NCBI GenBank assembly: GCA_017993615.1
Contig: JAGOMJ010000017.1
Location: 1-47,501, forward strand
Reading direction: 5' to 3'
From: Smithella sp.
Lineage (GTDB): Bacteria; Desulfobacterota; Syntrophia; Syntrophales; Smithellaceae
DNA length: 47,501 nt
A program made the translations under genes and the position numbers. Shown piece by piece: positions 34,210 through 43,586 of this stretch; position 1 is the stretch's first letter; every line of letters starts with the position of its first letter. Under the pieces are notes generated by a model that saw nothing but the letters and a program-made list of their open reading frames with translations, had not been told where the DNA came from and did no database searches.

Positions 34210-35067
34210 TTAGATAATTCCGACACGGTATTTCTTCAGCAAAAACTCCGGACCGTAGGAACTTTTGGTCCGGCGCAAATTCTTATTACCCATATCCTCT
34301 TCCAGATTGAGATACTTGTATGCAGACTCCAGTCTTTTGGCCGTATCATTAAACATATATTCGTAAATGCCGTGGTACCGTTTCGATGCTTTGGCGAAAT
34401 GCAGACAGAACGTATCCCCCGCCAGCGCTTCGCCGATGATAAAACCGGCCGGTTTGCCGGCAATGTAGTATATTATTCCCCAGAGCGCAAGGCCGGAAAA
34501 ATTTTGCAGGGCTTCGCTGCATTGGACGAAGTCCGTTTTGTCGGATGCCGTGCGGGAATCCTCCTGCCATTGGTGAAGAACAATCATCGCATCGTTGCAG
34601 TTATGGCTGGACAGGGTCACGCCATCGGGAATATACGATGCCAGAAATTGTTTTAAATGGTTGCGGTGGCGCAAGTATTGTTTTCCCTTAAACCCGGCCA
34701 TGTTTTCGGTAAGGTACAGATAGTCGGATTCGCTTTCGTCATAACTGACGCTGAATTTGTCTTTTGGAAAATAAACAAGCCACTCCTCGGGAATGGGAAA
34801 GAAAAAATTTCTTGCTCCAAGAATTTCAGCAAATGTTTTGACGTCACACCCGCGCGGATCATTCAACGGCATGACATAATTTTGATTCTGCTTATTCCAG
34901 CCGGAAACGAACAAACCGCATTCTTTGGTCACGAACTCGTAATGACTAATGTTGCGAAAAAGATAGACATTGGCAAATGTATAATCGGAAATCCGCAGAT
35001 TCATTTTTTTGAAACGCTCCGCCAGGCCATCCCGGTGTTTCAAATCAATGATTTCAATGTGTTCCAT
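34210..35067 (-). CDS. DUF2156-family protein
   Basis: A 285-residue soluble protein of the DUF2156/COG4866 family, a double-GNAT-fold group related to the lysyl-phosphatidylglycerol synthase C-terminal domain. Family landmarks are IIDLKHRDGLAERFKK, SDYTFANVYLFRN, KGKQYLRHRNHLKQF and YKYLNLEEDMGNKNLRRTKSSYGP. Its biochemical role is not established. The stop codon adjoins the FeoAB frame, so it is probably the first gene of an operon with it. The YgjP-like gene lies 33 bp upstream on the same strand. Confidence 0.8.
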   Translation of the reverse strand: MEHIEIIDLKHRDGLAERFKKMNLRISDYTFANVYLFRNISHYEFVTKECGLFVSGWNKQNQNYVMPLNDPRGCDVKTFAEILGARNFFFPIPEEWLVYFPKDKFSVSYDESESDYLYLTENMAGFKGKQYLRHRNHLKQFLASYIPDGVTLSSHNCNDAMIVLHQWQEDSRTASDKTDFVQCSEALQNFSGLALWGIIYYIAGKPAGFIIGEALAGDTFCLHFAKASKRYHGIYEYMFNDTAKRLESAYKYLNLEEDMGNKNLRRTKSSYGPEFLLKKYRVGII

Positions 35068-35100
35068 GTCGATACGTTATCATTCCTTTCCTTCGTCCGC

Positions 35101-35787
35101 TCAAAGTGCCAGGTTGCTATGGTTATCTTGGAGCCAGCGACGCTGTTCTCTGAACGACGGCATAACCGCCTCTACCTTTTGCCAGAATGTCGACGAATGA
35201 TTTTTTTCCCGGATGTGCACCAATTCATGGACAATCACGTAATCCACGACATCCGGCGGCGCCATGATCAGGCGATAACTGAAAGAAAGGCTGTTATCTT
35301 CCGAACAGGACCCCCAACGGCTTCCGGCGGATGTGATTCTGATTCTTTCATAAGGCAGTTTAAGCATCCCGCTGAAAAAATCAACACGACGACGAATCAT
35401 CTCGTCCGCTTTCTTTGAATACCATGCAACAAAACATTGTTTTCTTAACACTTTATCGCTGCGGCAATTAAGATAAAAACGATGATTCCGGAAAGCAATC
35501 CCTTCCTTCTCAAAAGGTTCAAAGAAGACTTCCAGCGGATAGAGCTGTCCGAGATAAAAAAATTGCTCGCCGGTTTCATATTTTTTCTCTTTGGCGTGAG
35601 CGGCCTCCTGCTTCTGTCGCGCCAGTATTTTAGCCACCCAGCCTTGTTTTTCCTCCACAAAACGTCTGATGTCATCGGCGGGTGTAAAAGAAGGAGCGGA
35701 TACAACGATTTTCGCGTCATCGCAAACCTGAAGCGACATGGTTTTTTGTCTTTTTCTGCTTCGCCTGACCGTGTAGGAAATGTTCAT
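35101..35787 (-). CDS. YgjP-like zinc metallopeptidase-fold protein (DUF45)
   Basis: A 228-residue protein of the YgjP/SprT-like (DUF45) family. It has the zinc-binding helix VIVHELVHIREKNHSSTFW, with HELxH and a later His. The upstream SRWGSCSEDNSLSFSYRL motif is conserved in the family. The family is annotated as M48-like metallopeptidases, but substrates are unknown. The ATG at 35787 is preferred over an adjacent TTG. It precedes the DUF2156 and feoB genes on the same strand. Confidence 0.88.
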   Translation of the reverse strand: MNISYTVRRSRKRQKTMSLQVCDDAKIVVSAPSFTPADDIRRFVEEKQGWVAKILARQKQEAAHAKEKKYETGEQFFYLGQLYPLEVFFEPFEKEGIAFRNHRFYLNCRSDKVLRKQCFVAWYSKKADEMIRRRVDFFSGMLKLPYERIRITSAGSRWGSCSEDNSLSFSYRLIMAPPDVVDYVIVHELVHIREKNHSSTFWQKVEAVMPSFREQRRWLQDNHSNLAL

Positions 35788-35870
35788 CAAACCCCGTTAC
35801 TTTCCGCCGACATGATCGATGCGCGGTATGTGTAAGTATCATAATTTAAATTCGAAAGCGAGTATGGAAA

Positions 35871-36284
35871 ATGAAAAAGAGCGCTTTTCCCCGTTCAAAA
35901 TTTGTGTTAGATATGCGGCAAATCTTACAGGTGATGAAAATGGGAAAAATGACCCAATGCCCCTGGGGCAGTTTTGAAGTCTTATCGGAGACCGCCGGCC
36001 ATAAAGTCAAACGCATTATTGTAGAACCGGGAGGGGGTCTGAGTCTACAGCTTCATCATTTTCGTTCCGAACACTGGTTTGTTGTTGCCGGCACCGGAGA
36101 CGTAACCGTTGGAGACAAGATCATATCGCTGAGCGCCGGCGGATCGGTGGATATCCCGGCAAAGGTTAAACACCGCGTCCTGAACCATGCAGACGGTCAT
36201 CTGGTCATTATTGAGGTCCAAACGGGAGCACGCTGTGATGATGGCGATATAGAACGTTTTGAAGATCTGTATGGAAGAATTTAA
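35871..36284 (+). CDS. Single-domain cupin resembling mannose-6-phosphate isomerase type II
   Basis: A 137-residue cupin matching the C-terminal domain of bifunctional ManC/AlgA enzymes: MTQCPWGSFEVL, the metal-box motif LQLHHFRSEHWFVVAGTGDV, IPAKVKHRVLNH and the end block EVQTGARCDDGDIERFEDLYGR. It would isomerise mannose-6-phosphate and fructose-6-phosphate or a related sugar. The first 20 residues lie outside the fold; ATG codons at 35934 or 35940 would give the usual domain boundary and are about as plausible. Confidence 0.8.
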   Translation: MKKSAFPRSKFVLDMRQILQVMKMGKMTQCPWGSFEVLSETAGHKVKRIIVEPGGGLSLQLHHFRSEHWFVVAGTGDVTVGDKIISLSAGGSVDIPAKVKHRVLNHADGHLVIIEVQTGARCDDGDIERFEDLYGRI

Positions 36285-36343
36285 CCGACAACCCATTGCC
36301 GGTATTTTTTATCGTCATCCCTTCGGCAAACATCCCCGATAAA

Positions 36344-37234
36344 TCACCGTCTCGACGGGGCCGTCTGATCATGCATCCGTGTCTGATACCCCTGATCAAA
36401 AGCATGGAGAAAAGAATCGCCGTAGCGCTTTATTTTCTTGCGTAATTTTTCAACGTGCTTCCTGTGCTTGTAAAATCTTTTTTCCGAGACCGACCTGATT
36501 TCATCCAGATCGCAGAGAATAAAATCCCAATGCGTCGTCTGGTTGACCGCGATCAGATTCCGGTACAATTCTTTAAAAAGAATTTCCCTGGATTGAAGTT
36601 CGGCGACATACGAGCCGAGATTGACGGCCAGAAGCCTGAATTCATCATTGTCCCGGCTGTCCGCCATGAGGGTCTCAATTGTTTTGTTGCCGGACGCCCC
36701 CTTGCTGACAGCGATGACCTCATCGGGAATCCAGCGGCCCCTCTTCATAACATAGAACAAAGGCTTAACGGCTTCGATGTTTTTTTGATGCAGCTGATAA
36801 AAAGCATTGAAGTTTTTTCTGGCGAGGCACCGGCGCAAAACATTTCTCAGACGGATTTCCCGGGGCGCATCGGTCATCCGGTAATGTTTCAGATAAATAT
36901 CGCTGCCGTCCTTTAAAAAATTTTTCCCCAGGTACGTATCCTTATAATCACTGACGAAAAACAGTGTAAAATTTTCATCTTTCTCAGGGCAGATAAAGCG
37001 GCTCACGATGGATTCGGCTTCTTGTCTGGAAATATATTCGCTATATCGTCCCGACCAGTTCTCATAACGCAGCGGGGAAGAGTGTTTATCCACACCCGGA
37101 TATAGCGCATTATCCGTCATAAACCAGGAAAGCGTCGAGGATATTTCATTTTTGGCAAGGGACAAGGGGTTGGATTGATGAAGGCCACCGCACTCATTGT
37201 CGCATGCTATATTATGACCGGAGTTTCTTTTCAT
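36344..37234 (-). CDS. Kdo/WaaP-like LPS kinase-family protein with degenerate catalytic loop
   Basis: A 296-residue protein with a protein-kinase-like fold of the lipopolysaccharide kinase family. The N-lobe lysine is likely K116 in SDIYLKHYR. The central helix RLRNVLRRCLARKNF and the metal-binding DLD (242-244) in FILCDLDEIR are visible. The catalytic loop, usually HxDLHxxN, reads FKELYRNLIAV (220-230), so the catalytic Asp is replaced by Glu and the His is missing. It may be inactive or act differently. An AAAGGACA ribosome site precedes the ATG. Target, if any, would be the lipid A/core region. Confidence 0.65.
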   Translation of the reverse strand: MKRNSGHNIACDNECGGLHQSNPLSLAKNEISSTLSWFMTDNALYPGVDKHSSPLRYENWSGRYSEYISRQEAESIVSRFICPEKDENFTLFFVSDYKDTYLGKNFLKDGSDIYLKHYRMTDAPREIRLRNVLRRCLARKNFNAFYQLHQKNIEAVKPLFYVMKRGRWIPDEVIAVSKGASGNKTIETLMADSRDNDEFRLLAVNLGSYVAELQSREILFKELYRNLIAVNQTTHWDFILCDLDEIRSVSEKRFYKHRKHVEKLRKKIKRYGDSFLHAFDQGYQTRMHDQTAPSRR

Positions 37235-37371
37235 GAACTGTCCTTTTCAGAAAGATATTATCATGGGTTGCCGACAGCACGTTGCAATTTTGAATAGCTT
37301 ATGGGGTTTTGTCTGGCGGACTATACGTAACGCGATGATGCCTGTCAAGAGGATAAAAGCGTCATGATCTT

Positions 37372-38202
37372 CTATAAGGTATAGATTCCGGCATGATAGT
37401 ATCGTTTGAAATTCAATCGTTCATAAACTCTTTTCCCCATGGGCGTCGCCTGTAAGACAACATGCTTAAATCCGCTTTCCCGCGCCAATTGCATCGCGGC
37501 CTGCGTGACGCTCAAGCCGCATCCCCTGTTTCTGTAAGAGGGGAGCGTTGATACATAGTATATCCCCGCCGTGCGTTGATCCTTAAAAAGCAGGGACGTC
37601 GCCACAGGTTTCCCTTGAATACAACCCAGAATAAACCTCTGTGGAAACTGATCTCCTGTTTCAAAAGAAGAAACAAAGGCCCCGAATGGGTCTCTCGCGT
37701 GCCGCGGCATCTCAAAACCATGAAAAGCAACGTCCTCCCACACGGCCAGATCCTCCCGGCTGCGGACATGATATATTTCCATGTCACCGGTCGCGTACGG
37801 CTCCGGAAATGATTCGTTTAAATCAGCCGCCATACAGCAGACATTGGCATATAAACGAAATCCTGCGTTCTGCAGTATTGCGGATGTGGCCGCGGATTGT
37901 CCGCATGGATAGACCCACCACCAGAAACGCAAATTATTTTTTTTGTAATCTTCCCTGATTTCGGAAACGATTGCCGTATCCGGGGCCGCCAGCGGGGTTT
38001 CATTCCATGCCCAATTCATATCGGAAACAGCCACACCGGTATTCATCCACCAGACGGATTCTTTTCTCTTCAACGATGCATTAAGGTTTCCCCAGTAGCG
38101 ACCGACAGAAAAGAAATTTTTTTCAATGTTGTCCGCTTTAATAAGTATCGTCCCCTTTGCGCCAAGAAAATAAAACTCCCGCAGAGAATATAAGCAAGTC
38201 AT
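37372..38202 (-). CDS. GNAT-family N-acetyltransferase
   Basis: A 276-residue protein from ATG 38202; the frame opens 16 codons earlier at a TTG. The C-terminal 120 residues form a GNAT domain: QRFILGCIQGKPVATSLLF, YYVSTLPSYRNRGCGLSVTQAAM with the acetyl-CoA-binding RGCG loop, and VVLQATPMGKRVYERLNFK. The N-terminal half is a second, weaker GNAT-like lobe, common in this group. Substrate unknown. AGGGGAA directly precedes the ATG. Confidence 0.8.
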   Translation of the reverse strand: MTCLYSLREFYFLGAKGTILIKADNIEKNFFSVGRYWGNLNASLKRKESVWWMNTGVAVSDMNWAWNETPLAAPDTAIVSEIREDYKKNNLRFWWWVYPCGQSAATSAILQNAGFRLYANVCCMAADLNESFPEPYATGDMEIYHVRSREDLAVWEDVAFHGFEMPRHARDPFGAFVSSFETGDQFPQRFILGCIQGKPVATSLLFKDQRTAGIYYVSTLPSYRNRGCGLSVTQAAMQLARESGFKHVVLQATPMGKRVYERLNFKRYYHAGIYTL

Positions 38203-38325
38203 TTCCCCTGTCAACGAGAAAAAAATCTCACCCGGATGCAGGATTTTCAAATACAGAAAACAACCGTCGGCTCGGATGAACCTTATGACAAAAATTGTTT
38301 TTTATGACTTTTTTTCAGAAAAACA

Positions 38326-38354
38326 TTGACATATGTATTGAATTTCCTTATAGT
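38326..38354 (+). promoter_or_regulatory. Sigma-70 promoter of mgtE
   Basis: TTGACA at 38326-38331, a 17-nt spacer and TATAGT at 38349-38354. A leader of about 135 nt follows. It contains a weak hairpin, TTGTTG (38445-38450) with CAACAA (38454-38459), and a T-run soon after. I could not recognise an M-box magnesium riboswitch in it. Confidence 0.75.
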
Positions 38355-38496
38355 CTCGCTGCCGGAAAACGAATCTTCACGTGCGAATATTTCAGAAAAG
38401 AATCTTCTTTCCCGTAAATACGCATGAGCAAGAACTCTAGTTCATTGTTGAATCAACAAAATCATTTTTAAACCGACTTCAACATCAGGCGATCCT

Positions 38497-39861
38497 ATGC
38501 AAAAGGTCAAGAAAAAAGAACCGACCGCGCTGGAGACATTAAAAGATCTGATCAGCCGCAACCGGGAATTCGACATCATCGATCTTTTCTCCGATATGCA
38601 TCCGGCCGACATCGCTGATTTGATCGACGAACTGGAAGAAGAAGACCGCTTACATCTTTTCTCGCTGCTCGATGTGGACAAAGCGTCCGACGTTATTCTG
38701 GAATTATCCGATACATCCCGTGAGCAGCTTATCGAAGATCTTTCCAACGAAAAACTCACCGACATTATCGAAGAGATGGACTCGGACGACAAGGCGGATA
38801 TCATCGCGGAGTTATCCGATGACCAGGCCAAGGCCGTTCTGGAAGCGATTGAACCGGAAGAGTCCCAGGAAGTTCAGGAACTGCTCAAATACGCCGACGA
38901 TACCGCCGGCGGTATCATGCAGTCGGAACTGGTTTCCGTAAGAAAAGACGCGACCATCAACGATGCCTTTCAGGCCGTTGCCGACGCCAAAGATGAAATC
39001 GAAAATATTCATAACATTTTTGTCGTTGATGAAACCGATAAATTGATCGGAACCGTTCCTCTGCAAAGTATTATTACAACGAAACGCTTTACGCCGATTC
39101 TGGATATTATCGACGAGGATATTCCCAGTGTTCTCCACGACATGGATCAGGAAGAAGTGGCCCGTCTTTTCAAAAAATACGATCTGGTCTCTATCGGTGT
39201 TGTGGATAATCAACAGCGCCTTCTGGGTCGGATTACCATTGACGACGTTGTCGATGCCATCCAGGAAGAAACATCGGAAGATATTTACCGCATCGCCGGA
39301 TTGGGTGAAGACGACACCGTTTTCAATAACACCACCGAATCAGTAAAAAAAAGACTCCCCTGGCTTTATTTGAATCTTATAACGGCTCTTGCCTCCGTGC
39401 TGGTCATCGGATTTTTTGAAGAAACGATCAAATTGATGGTGGCGCTGGTGTTCTTTATGCCGGTTGTAGCCGGATTGGGCGGCAACGCGGGCAGTCAGAC
39501 CCTCACGCTTATCGTACGCGGGATGGCGCTTGGAGAAATTACCTTTGAGAACGCGAAGCGCGCCTTGTTCAGACAAATTGCCGTCGGCATTGCCAACGGC
39601 ATCGCCGTAGGAATTGTCATAGGCATCATTGCATATTTCTGGAAAGGCATACCCATTCTGGGACTGATTCTCGGTCTGGCCATGATTATCAGTATTTTCA
39701 CAGGGACCCTTGTGGGCGCGTTAATCCCCCTGGCGTTAAAGCGCCTCAAGCTGGATCCGGCCCTGGGATCGCACATTTTCCTGACAGCTTTTACAGACGC
39801 CTTCGGTTTTTTGACTTTCCTGGGACTGGCGACCATTTTTCTGAAAATCTTTCATTTATAA
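38497..39861 (+). CDS. mgtE: Magnesium transporter MgtE
   Basis: A 454-residue Mg2+ channel or transporter of the inner membrane. The N-terminal acidic superhelix (about 1-130) has repeated LxDxD/ELSDD motifs such as MDSDDKADIIAELSDDQA. Two CBS domains follow (about 135-265), sensing cytoplasmic Mg2+. The membrane domain has five helices with VAGLGGNAGSQTLTLIVRG, the pore signature. The end is ALGSHIFLTAFTDAFGFLTFLG. Length and order match the family. It stands behind its own promoter, apart from its neighbours. Confidence 0.95.
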   Translation: MQKVKKKEPTALETLKDLISRNREFDIIDLFSDMHPADIADLIDELEEEDRLHLFSLLDVDKASDVILELSDTSREQLIEDLSNEKLTDIIEEMDSDDKADIIAELSDDQAKAVLEAIEPEESQEVQELLKYADDTAGGIMQSELVSVRKDATINDAFQAVADAKDEIENIHNIFVVDETDKLIGTVPLQSIITTKRFTPILDIIDEDIPSVLHDMDQEEVARLFKKYDLVSIGVVDNQQRLLGRITIDDVVDAIQEETSEDIYRIAGLGEDDTVFNNTTESVKKRLPWLYLNLITALASVLVIGFFEETIKLMVALVFFMPVVAGLGGNAGSQTLTLIVRGMALGEITFENAKRALFRQIAVGIANGIAVGIVIGIIAYFWKGIPILGLILGLAMIISIFTGTLVGALIPLALKRLKLDPALGSHIFLTAFTDAFGFLTFLGLATIFLKIFHL

Positions 39862-39921
39862 CCGGCTTGGAGTCGACGAAGAAAACAATTTGAACCTCTT
39901 CCTTGACAGATATGAAACACA

Positions 39922-41028
39922 CTAAACGGGAACCACTCTGTTTTTCCCCTGCCGCTTGCCTTCCTCAAGGGCGTCATCGGAACGCCTGACGCATGCGTCG
40001 ATCTGTTCGTCGGCGCTCTGATAAATACTCAACCCGAATGTCATCGTCACGGCAAGTCCCTTGCCCTGATACTGAAAGCTGGTATTCTCAACCTTTTTTC
40101 TGATTCTTTCGGCAACGCGCTGTCCGCCTTCCAGATCGGTATCCACCAGCAGAATCAGAAACTCATCGTCTCCCCACCGCGAAGAACAATCGATTCCACG
40201 AACCTGATTCTTCAGGATGCGCCCGATCGTTTGCAGTACATAGTCACCGGCTTCGTGCCCTAACGTATCGTTGAGCATTTTAAAATTATCTATATCACCC
40301 ATAATGAGCGTAAAAGTTTTTTCCAGACGCGAATGACGCTCCCGCTCATTTTCCATTTTTTCAAGAATATCCCTGCGGTTGGAAAGCCCGGTTAGCGGAT
40401 CGTATCGGGAAGCATTTTGAAACTTATTCTCCTCATGCCGGATGTAGCGAATCAGCATCTGATGCGATGACTCGTAATAATAAAGCATAAACGTCAGGAT
40501 CAGGTAAACAACACTGAAACGGGCAGCCACTGATGCCGGAAAGGGTTTTGATAGGATCATATGCTCCGGTAAATTCATCAGCAGGAGATTGATAAAGAAA
40601 AAGAATGCGGCAACGAACATACCCATTTTCCGGCCCAATATGGAAAAACATCCGGCGGGCAGGACGAGGGCCCAGAAGATCAGCGACATCTCCGTTCTGC
40701 CCAGAACAGTCGCCGCACAACACAAGAGAACAAAACCCGTGCTGATCATGCCGTACGCGATGCCGGGATTTTTTCCCTGACGGAGATAAAGCAGCATGAT
40801 AAGGGAAAGGATAAAACCGATGACGTCCAAAACCACAAGGGGATTTTTTCCGCTGCTACAATGATAGATGCCGGAAACCGCCGTGGCGACGCTGATGATC
40901 ATCAGCACAAACACCGCCGGTATCCGTCTGTGTTGTTCGTCGGGATCCATGGGTGACGGACTGCCCACCTTCATCACAAAACGGATGAAGCGGGAATCTG
41001 TTTTCAGTTCGGAAAAAATATTCTGCAC
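39922..41028 (-). CDS. Membrane-bound GGDEF-domain protein, possible diguanylate cyclase with altered signature
   Basis: A 368-residue protein with six or so transmembrane helices (about 37-182) and a C-terminal GGDEF domain (about 205-365). YDPLTGLSNRR is present and DIDNFKMLNDTLGHEAGD is the metal and guanine region. The active-site loop reads G-D-D-E-F (286-290), with Asp in place of the second Gly. The inhibitory site RxxD (R277-G-I-D280) has the normal 5-residue spacing. Whether it still makes c-di-GMP is uncertain. GTG start with AAGGAG 5 nt upstream. It probably senses an envelope or small-molecule signal through the membrane part. Confidence 0.85.
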   Translation of the reverse strand: MQNIFSELKTDSRFIRFVMKVGSPSPMDPDEQHRRIPAVFVLMIISVATAVSGIYHCSSGKNPLVVLDVIGFILSLIMLLYLRQGKNPGIAYGMISTGFVLLCCAATVLGRTEMSLIFWALVLPAGCFSILGRKMGMFVAAFFFFINLLLMNLPEHMILSKPFPASVAARFSVVYLILTFMLYYYESSHQMLIRYIRHEENKFQNASRYDPLTGLSNRRDILEKMENERERHSRLEKTFTLIMGDIDNFKMLNDTLGHEAGDYVLQTIGRILKNQVRGIDCSSRWGDDEFLILLVDTDLEGGQRVAERIRKKVENTSFQYQGKGLAVTMTFGLSIYQSADEQIDACVRRSDDALEEGKRQGKNRVVPV

Positions 41029-41150
41029 GACGCTCCTTAATATGTCCGCACTTTAAAAAAGATATTTTGACCTGTCAACACCATTTTGTTTCAATGTGCA
41101 GACCAAGCATTTTGGGATTGTTATGCAATTTTTTTAAACGACAGTTTTCG

Positions 41151-41840
41151 TCAGTCACCGGCTCTGCCGGCAAGGGCGGCATATTTTGTCCAGCTTGAAA
41201 TATCCCAGTCCGGATCCGAATGTCCGGCTTGCCCGGTTGCGGTTTTCAGACCGCATTTAACCGCAAAGTACTGATGCAGGGCCAGACAGCCGGTTAATTC
41301 CGGATGAAAGACCGTCACCAGAACGGAGTCATTTTCCGCTGCTGCTATGTAGTCGTCAATTTTCAAAAGTACGCGGACATCGGGTTGAGCAGCAAGTATT
41401 TTGGGCGCGCGGATGAACGTCAGCGGAACAGGATCGGCAGAAATACCCGGAATCAACGCTTCGCCGGCAAAACTGTCCAGTTGAGAACCGAAACTATTGC
41501 GTTCGACGGTGATGTCGATCAGTTTGAGGCAGGCGTCTTCGCCGACAACGTTTTGGGCCAGCAAGATCGCTCCGGCGCAGGTGCCCCAGATTTTCATTCC
41601 CCGGCGGTGCGCCGCCAGCAAAACATCCTTCATGCCGAAAATAGTCAGCAACCGGGAAAGACAGGAACTTTCCCCGCCGGGAATAATCAGGCCCGCCAGG
41701 TCTTTAAAATCTTCCGTCTGCTTTACTCTTTTACAGGCGACACCCAACCGCTCCAGATGCTCCAGATGCTCATGGACACCGCCCTGTAAATCAAGCACAC
41801 CGATAACAGAAGGTTTATCGCTCACTAAACGCAGTGACAT
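41151..41840 (-). CDS. pdxT: Pyridoxal 5'-phosphate synthase glutaminase subunit
   Basis: A 229-residue class I glutamine amidotransferase that supplies ammonia to PdxS. Present are IGVLDLQGGVHEHLEHLERLG, IPGGESS, the nucleophile Cys in GTCAGAILLA, and the catalytic His-Pro-Glu in VFHPELTG. The protein is about 30 residues longer than usual; the C-terminal tail (about 198-229: TGQAGHSDPDWDISSW...) is not part of the known fold. It starts 6 bp after pdxS, in one operon. Confidence 0.93.
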   Translation of the reverse strand: MSLRLVSDKPSVIGVLDLQGGVHEHLEHLERLGVACKRVKQTEDFKDLAGLIIPGGESSCLSRLLTIFGMKDVLLAAHRRGMKIWGTCAGAILLAQNVVGEDACLKLIDITVERNSFGSQLDSFAGEALIPGISADPVPLTFIRAPKILAAQPDVRVLLKIDDYIAAAENDSVLVTVFHPELTGCLALHQYFAVKCGLKTATGQAGHSDPDWDISSWTKYAALAGRAGD

Positions 41841-41846
41841 AAAGAT

Positions 41847-42728
41847 TTACCAGCCGCGCCCGGCGAGAATCTGTTCCGGCGGAATCTGCGAAATTTCCAG
41901 GCCCGGCATGGCTTCTCCCAGATCCATGGACGCTTCCAGAACTTTTTGAGGATCATTGAAATAAGCGGTAGCCTTGACGATAGCCCGTGCCCGTCTGGCC
42001 GGATCGGCGGATTTGAAGATACCGGAGCCGACAAAAATGCCATCGCAGCCGAGTTGCATCATCAACGCGGCATCCGCCGGAGTAGCAATGCCTCCCGCGG
42101 CAAAATTCACCACCGGCAAACGGCTCAATTCCTTCACTTTGAGCGCGTGTTCGTACGGGATACCGTTGGTTTTGCAGAATCCTGTCACTTCTTCCACGGG
42201 CATCTGCACCAGTTGACCGATTTCCCGGTTCATGGCCCTCATGTGACGGACAGCTTCCACAACGTTGCCTGTCCCCGCCTCGCCTTTCGTACGGATCATG
42301 GCCGCGCCTTCAGCGATCCGGCGCAACGCTTCACCCAGATTACGCGCGCCGCAAACAAAGGGTATCGAAAATTTTGTCTTGTCGATATGGCATTCTTCAT
42401 CAGCAGGAGTCAGCACTTCGCTTTCATCGATATAATCAATACGCAGCGCTTCCAGAATCTGCGCTTCGACAAAATGGCCGATACGGGCCTTGGCCATCAC
42501 CGGAATGGATACGGCCCTTTTGATCGCCGCAATCATGGCAGGATCCGACATCCTGGCCACGCCGCCGTCTTTGCGGATATCGGCAGGCACACGCTCGAGA
42601 GCCATGACGGCTACCGCTCCCGCTTCTTCCGCGATTTTTGCCTGCTCAACATTGGTTACATCCATAATGACGCCGCCTTTGAGCATTTGCGCCAACTGGA
42701 CATTTAATTCATACCTCTTTTTATCCAC
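41847..42728 (-). CDS. pdxS: Pyridoxal 5'-phosphate synthase synthase subunit
   Basis: A 293-residue (beta/alpha)8 enzyme that makes pyridoxal 5'-phosphate from ribose 5-phosphate, glyceraldehyde 3-phosphate and ammonia from PdxT. Signatures are [53 protein letters not shown] with its active-site Lys, and the phosphate-binding [22 protein letters not shown] start with AGGAGG 10 nt upstream; a TATAAT lies farther upstream. Length is normal. Confidence 0.96.
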   Translation of the reverse strand: MDKKRYELNVQLAQMLKGGVIMDVTNVEQAKIAEEAGAVAVMALERVPADIRKDGGVARMSDPAMIAAIKRAVSIPVMAKARIGHFVEAQILEALRIDYIDESEVLTPADEECHIDKTKFSIPFVCGARNLGEALRRIAEGAAMIRTKGEAGTGNVVEAVRHMRAMNREIGQLVQMPVEEVTGFCKTNGIPYEHALKVKELSRLPVVNFAAGGIATPADAALMMQLGCDGIFVGSGIFKSADPARRARAIVKATAYFNDPQKVLEASMDLGEAMPGLEISQIPPEQILAGRGW

Positions 42729-42806
42729 TTTATATCGCCTCCTAGCGTAAAACTATTACTATTATAATACTTCACAATACTGTTTCCTAGTGAAAAAAAG
42801 CAAAAA

Positions 42807-43586
42807 TTACCAGAACAATCTTGTCTTGATTTGCTTTTCGCTCAAATAGTGCTTGATTTCAGCGATGGTATAGGTTCGATAATGCACCATGGAAGCAATC
42901 AGCGCCGCATCAGCTTTCCCTTTGGTCAGCACGTCTGCCAGATGTTCGGGTTTTCCCGCGCCTCCGGACGCGATAACCGGAATATGCACGTTTTCGGAGA
43001 TCAGCCGGGTTAAATTCAATTCATAGCCCGTTTGCACCCCGTCGGCGTCGATGGAATTCAGACAGATTTCCCCGGCGCCGAGTTTCTCCGCTTCCGTTGC
43101 CCACCACAGCGCGTCAATTCCGGTATAAATCCGGCCGCCGTGAACAACGATTTCATACCCCGATGGAATGGCATCGGAAACGTCCACCTGTTTCACATCC
43201 ATGCCCAGCACAACACACTGGCTGCCGAAAGCTTTTGCCCCCTGCGTAATGATTTGCGGATTTTCCACCGCGGCGGAATTCACGCTCACTTTTTCCGCTC
43301 CCGCATGGATCACGTTCCGCATATCATCCAGATTGCGGATTCCGCCTCCTACAGAGAAAGGAATGAAAATCGTTTCCGCCACCCGCCGCACCACATCGAT
43401 CATGATGTTGCGTTTGTCCGACGACGCCGTAATATCGTAAAATACAATTTCATCCGCGCCCTGTGCGTAATATTCCCGCGCCGCTTCCACGGGATCGCCG
43501 ATATCTACGTTGCCTTTAAACTTGATCCCCTTGGTGAGCTTGCCGTCGCGCACGTCGAGGCAGGGAATGATTCTCTTGCTGATCAT
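42807..43586 (-). CDS. hisF: Imidazole glycerol phosphate synthase subunit HisF
   Basis: A 259-residue (beta/alpha)8 cyclase of histidine biosynthesis that works with the HisH glutaminase. Catalytic Asp in [11 protein letters not shown] and in LNSIDADG are present, as is SVGGGIRN. The frame extends upstream but the ATG at 43586 is chosen for the consensus N-terminus and the GGAGG ribosome site. It overlaps the hisH stop by ATGA, so translation is coupled. A single intact copy; other his genes are not in the window. Confidence 0.95.
   Translation of the reverse strand: MISKRIIPCLDVRDGKLTKGIKFKGNVDIGDPVEAAREYYAQGADEIVFYDITASSDKRNIMIDVVRRVAETIFIPFSVGGGIRNLDDMRNVIHAGAEKVSVNSAAVENPQIITQGAKAFGSQCVVLGMDVKQVDVSDAIPSGYEIVVHGGRIYTGIDALWWATEAEKLGAGEICLNSIDADGVQTGYELNLTRLISENVHIPVIASGGAGKPEHLADVLTKGKADAALIASMVHYRTYTIAEIKHYLSEKQIKTRLFW

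Noticed and set aside
38361..38496. M-box magnesium riboswitch ahead of mgtE
   Set aside because: The leader has only one weak AU-rich hairpin and none of the conserved M-box segments that I could recognise.
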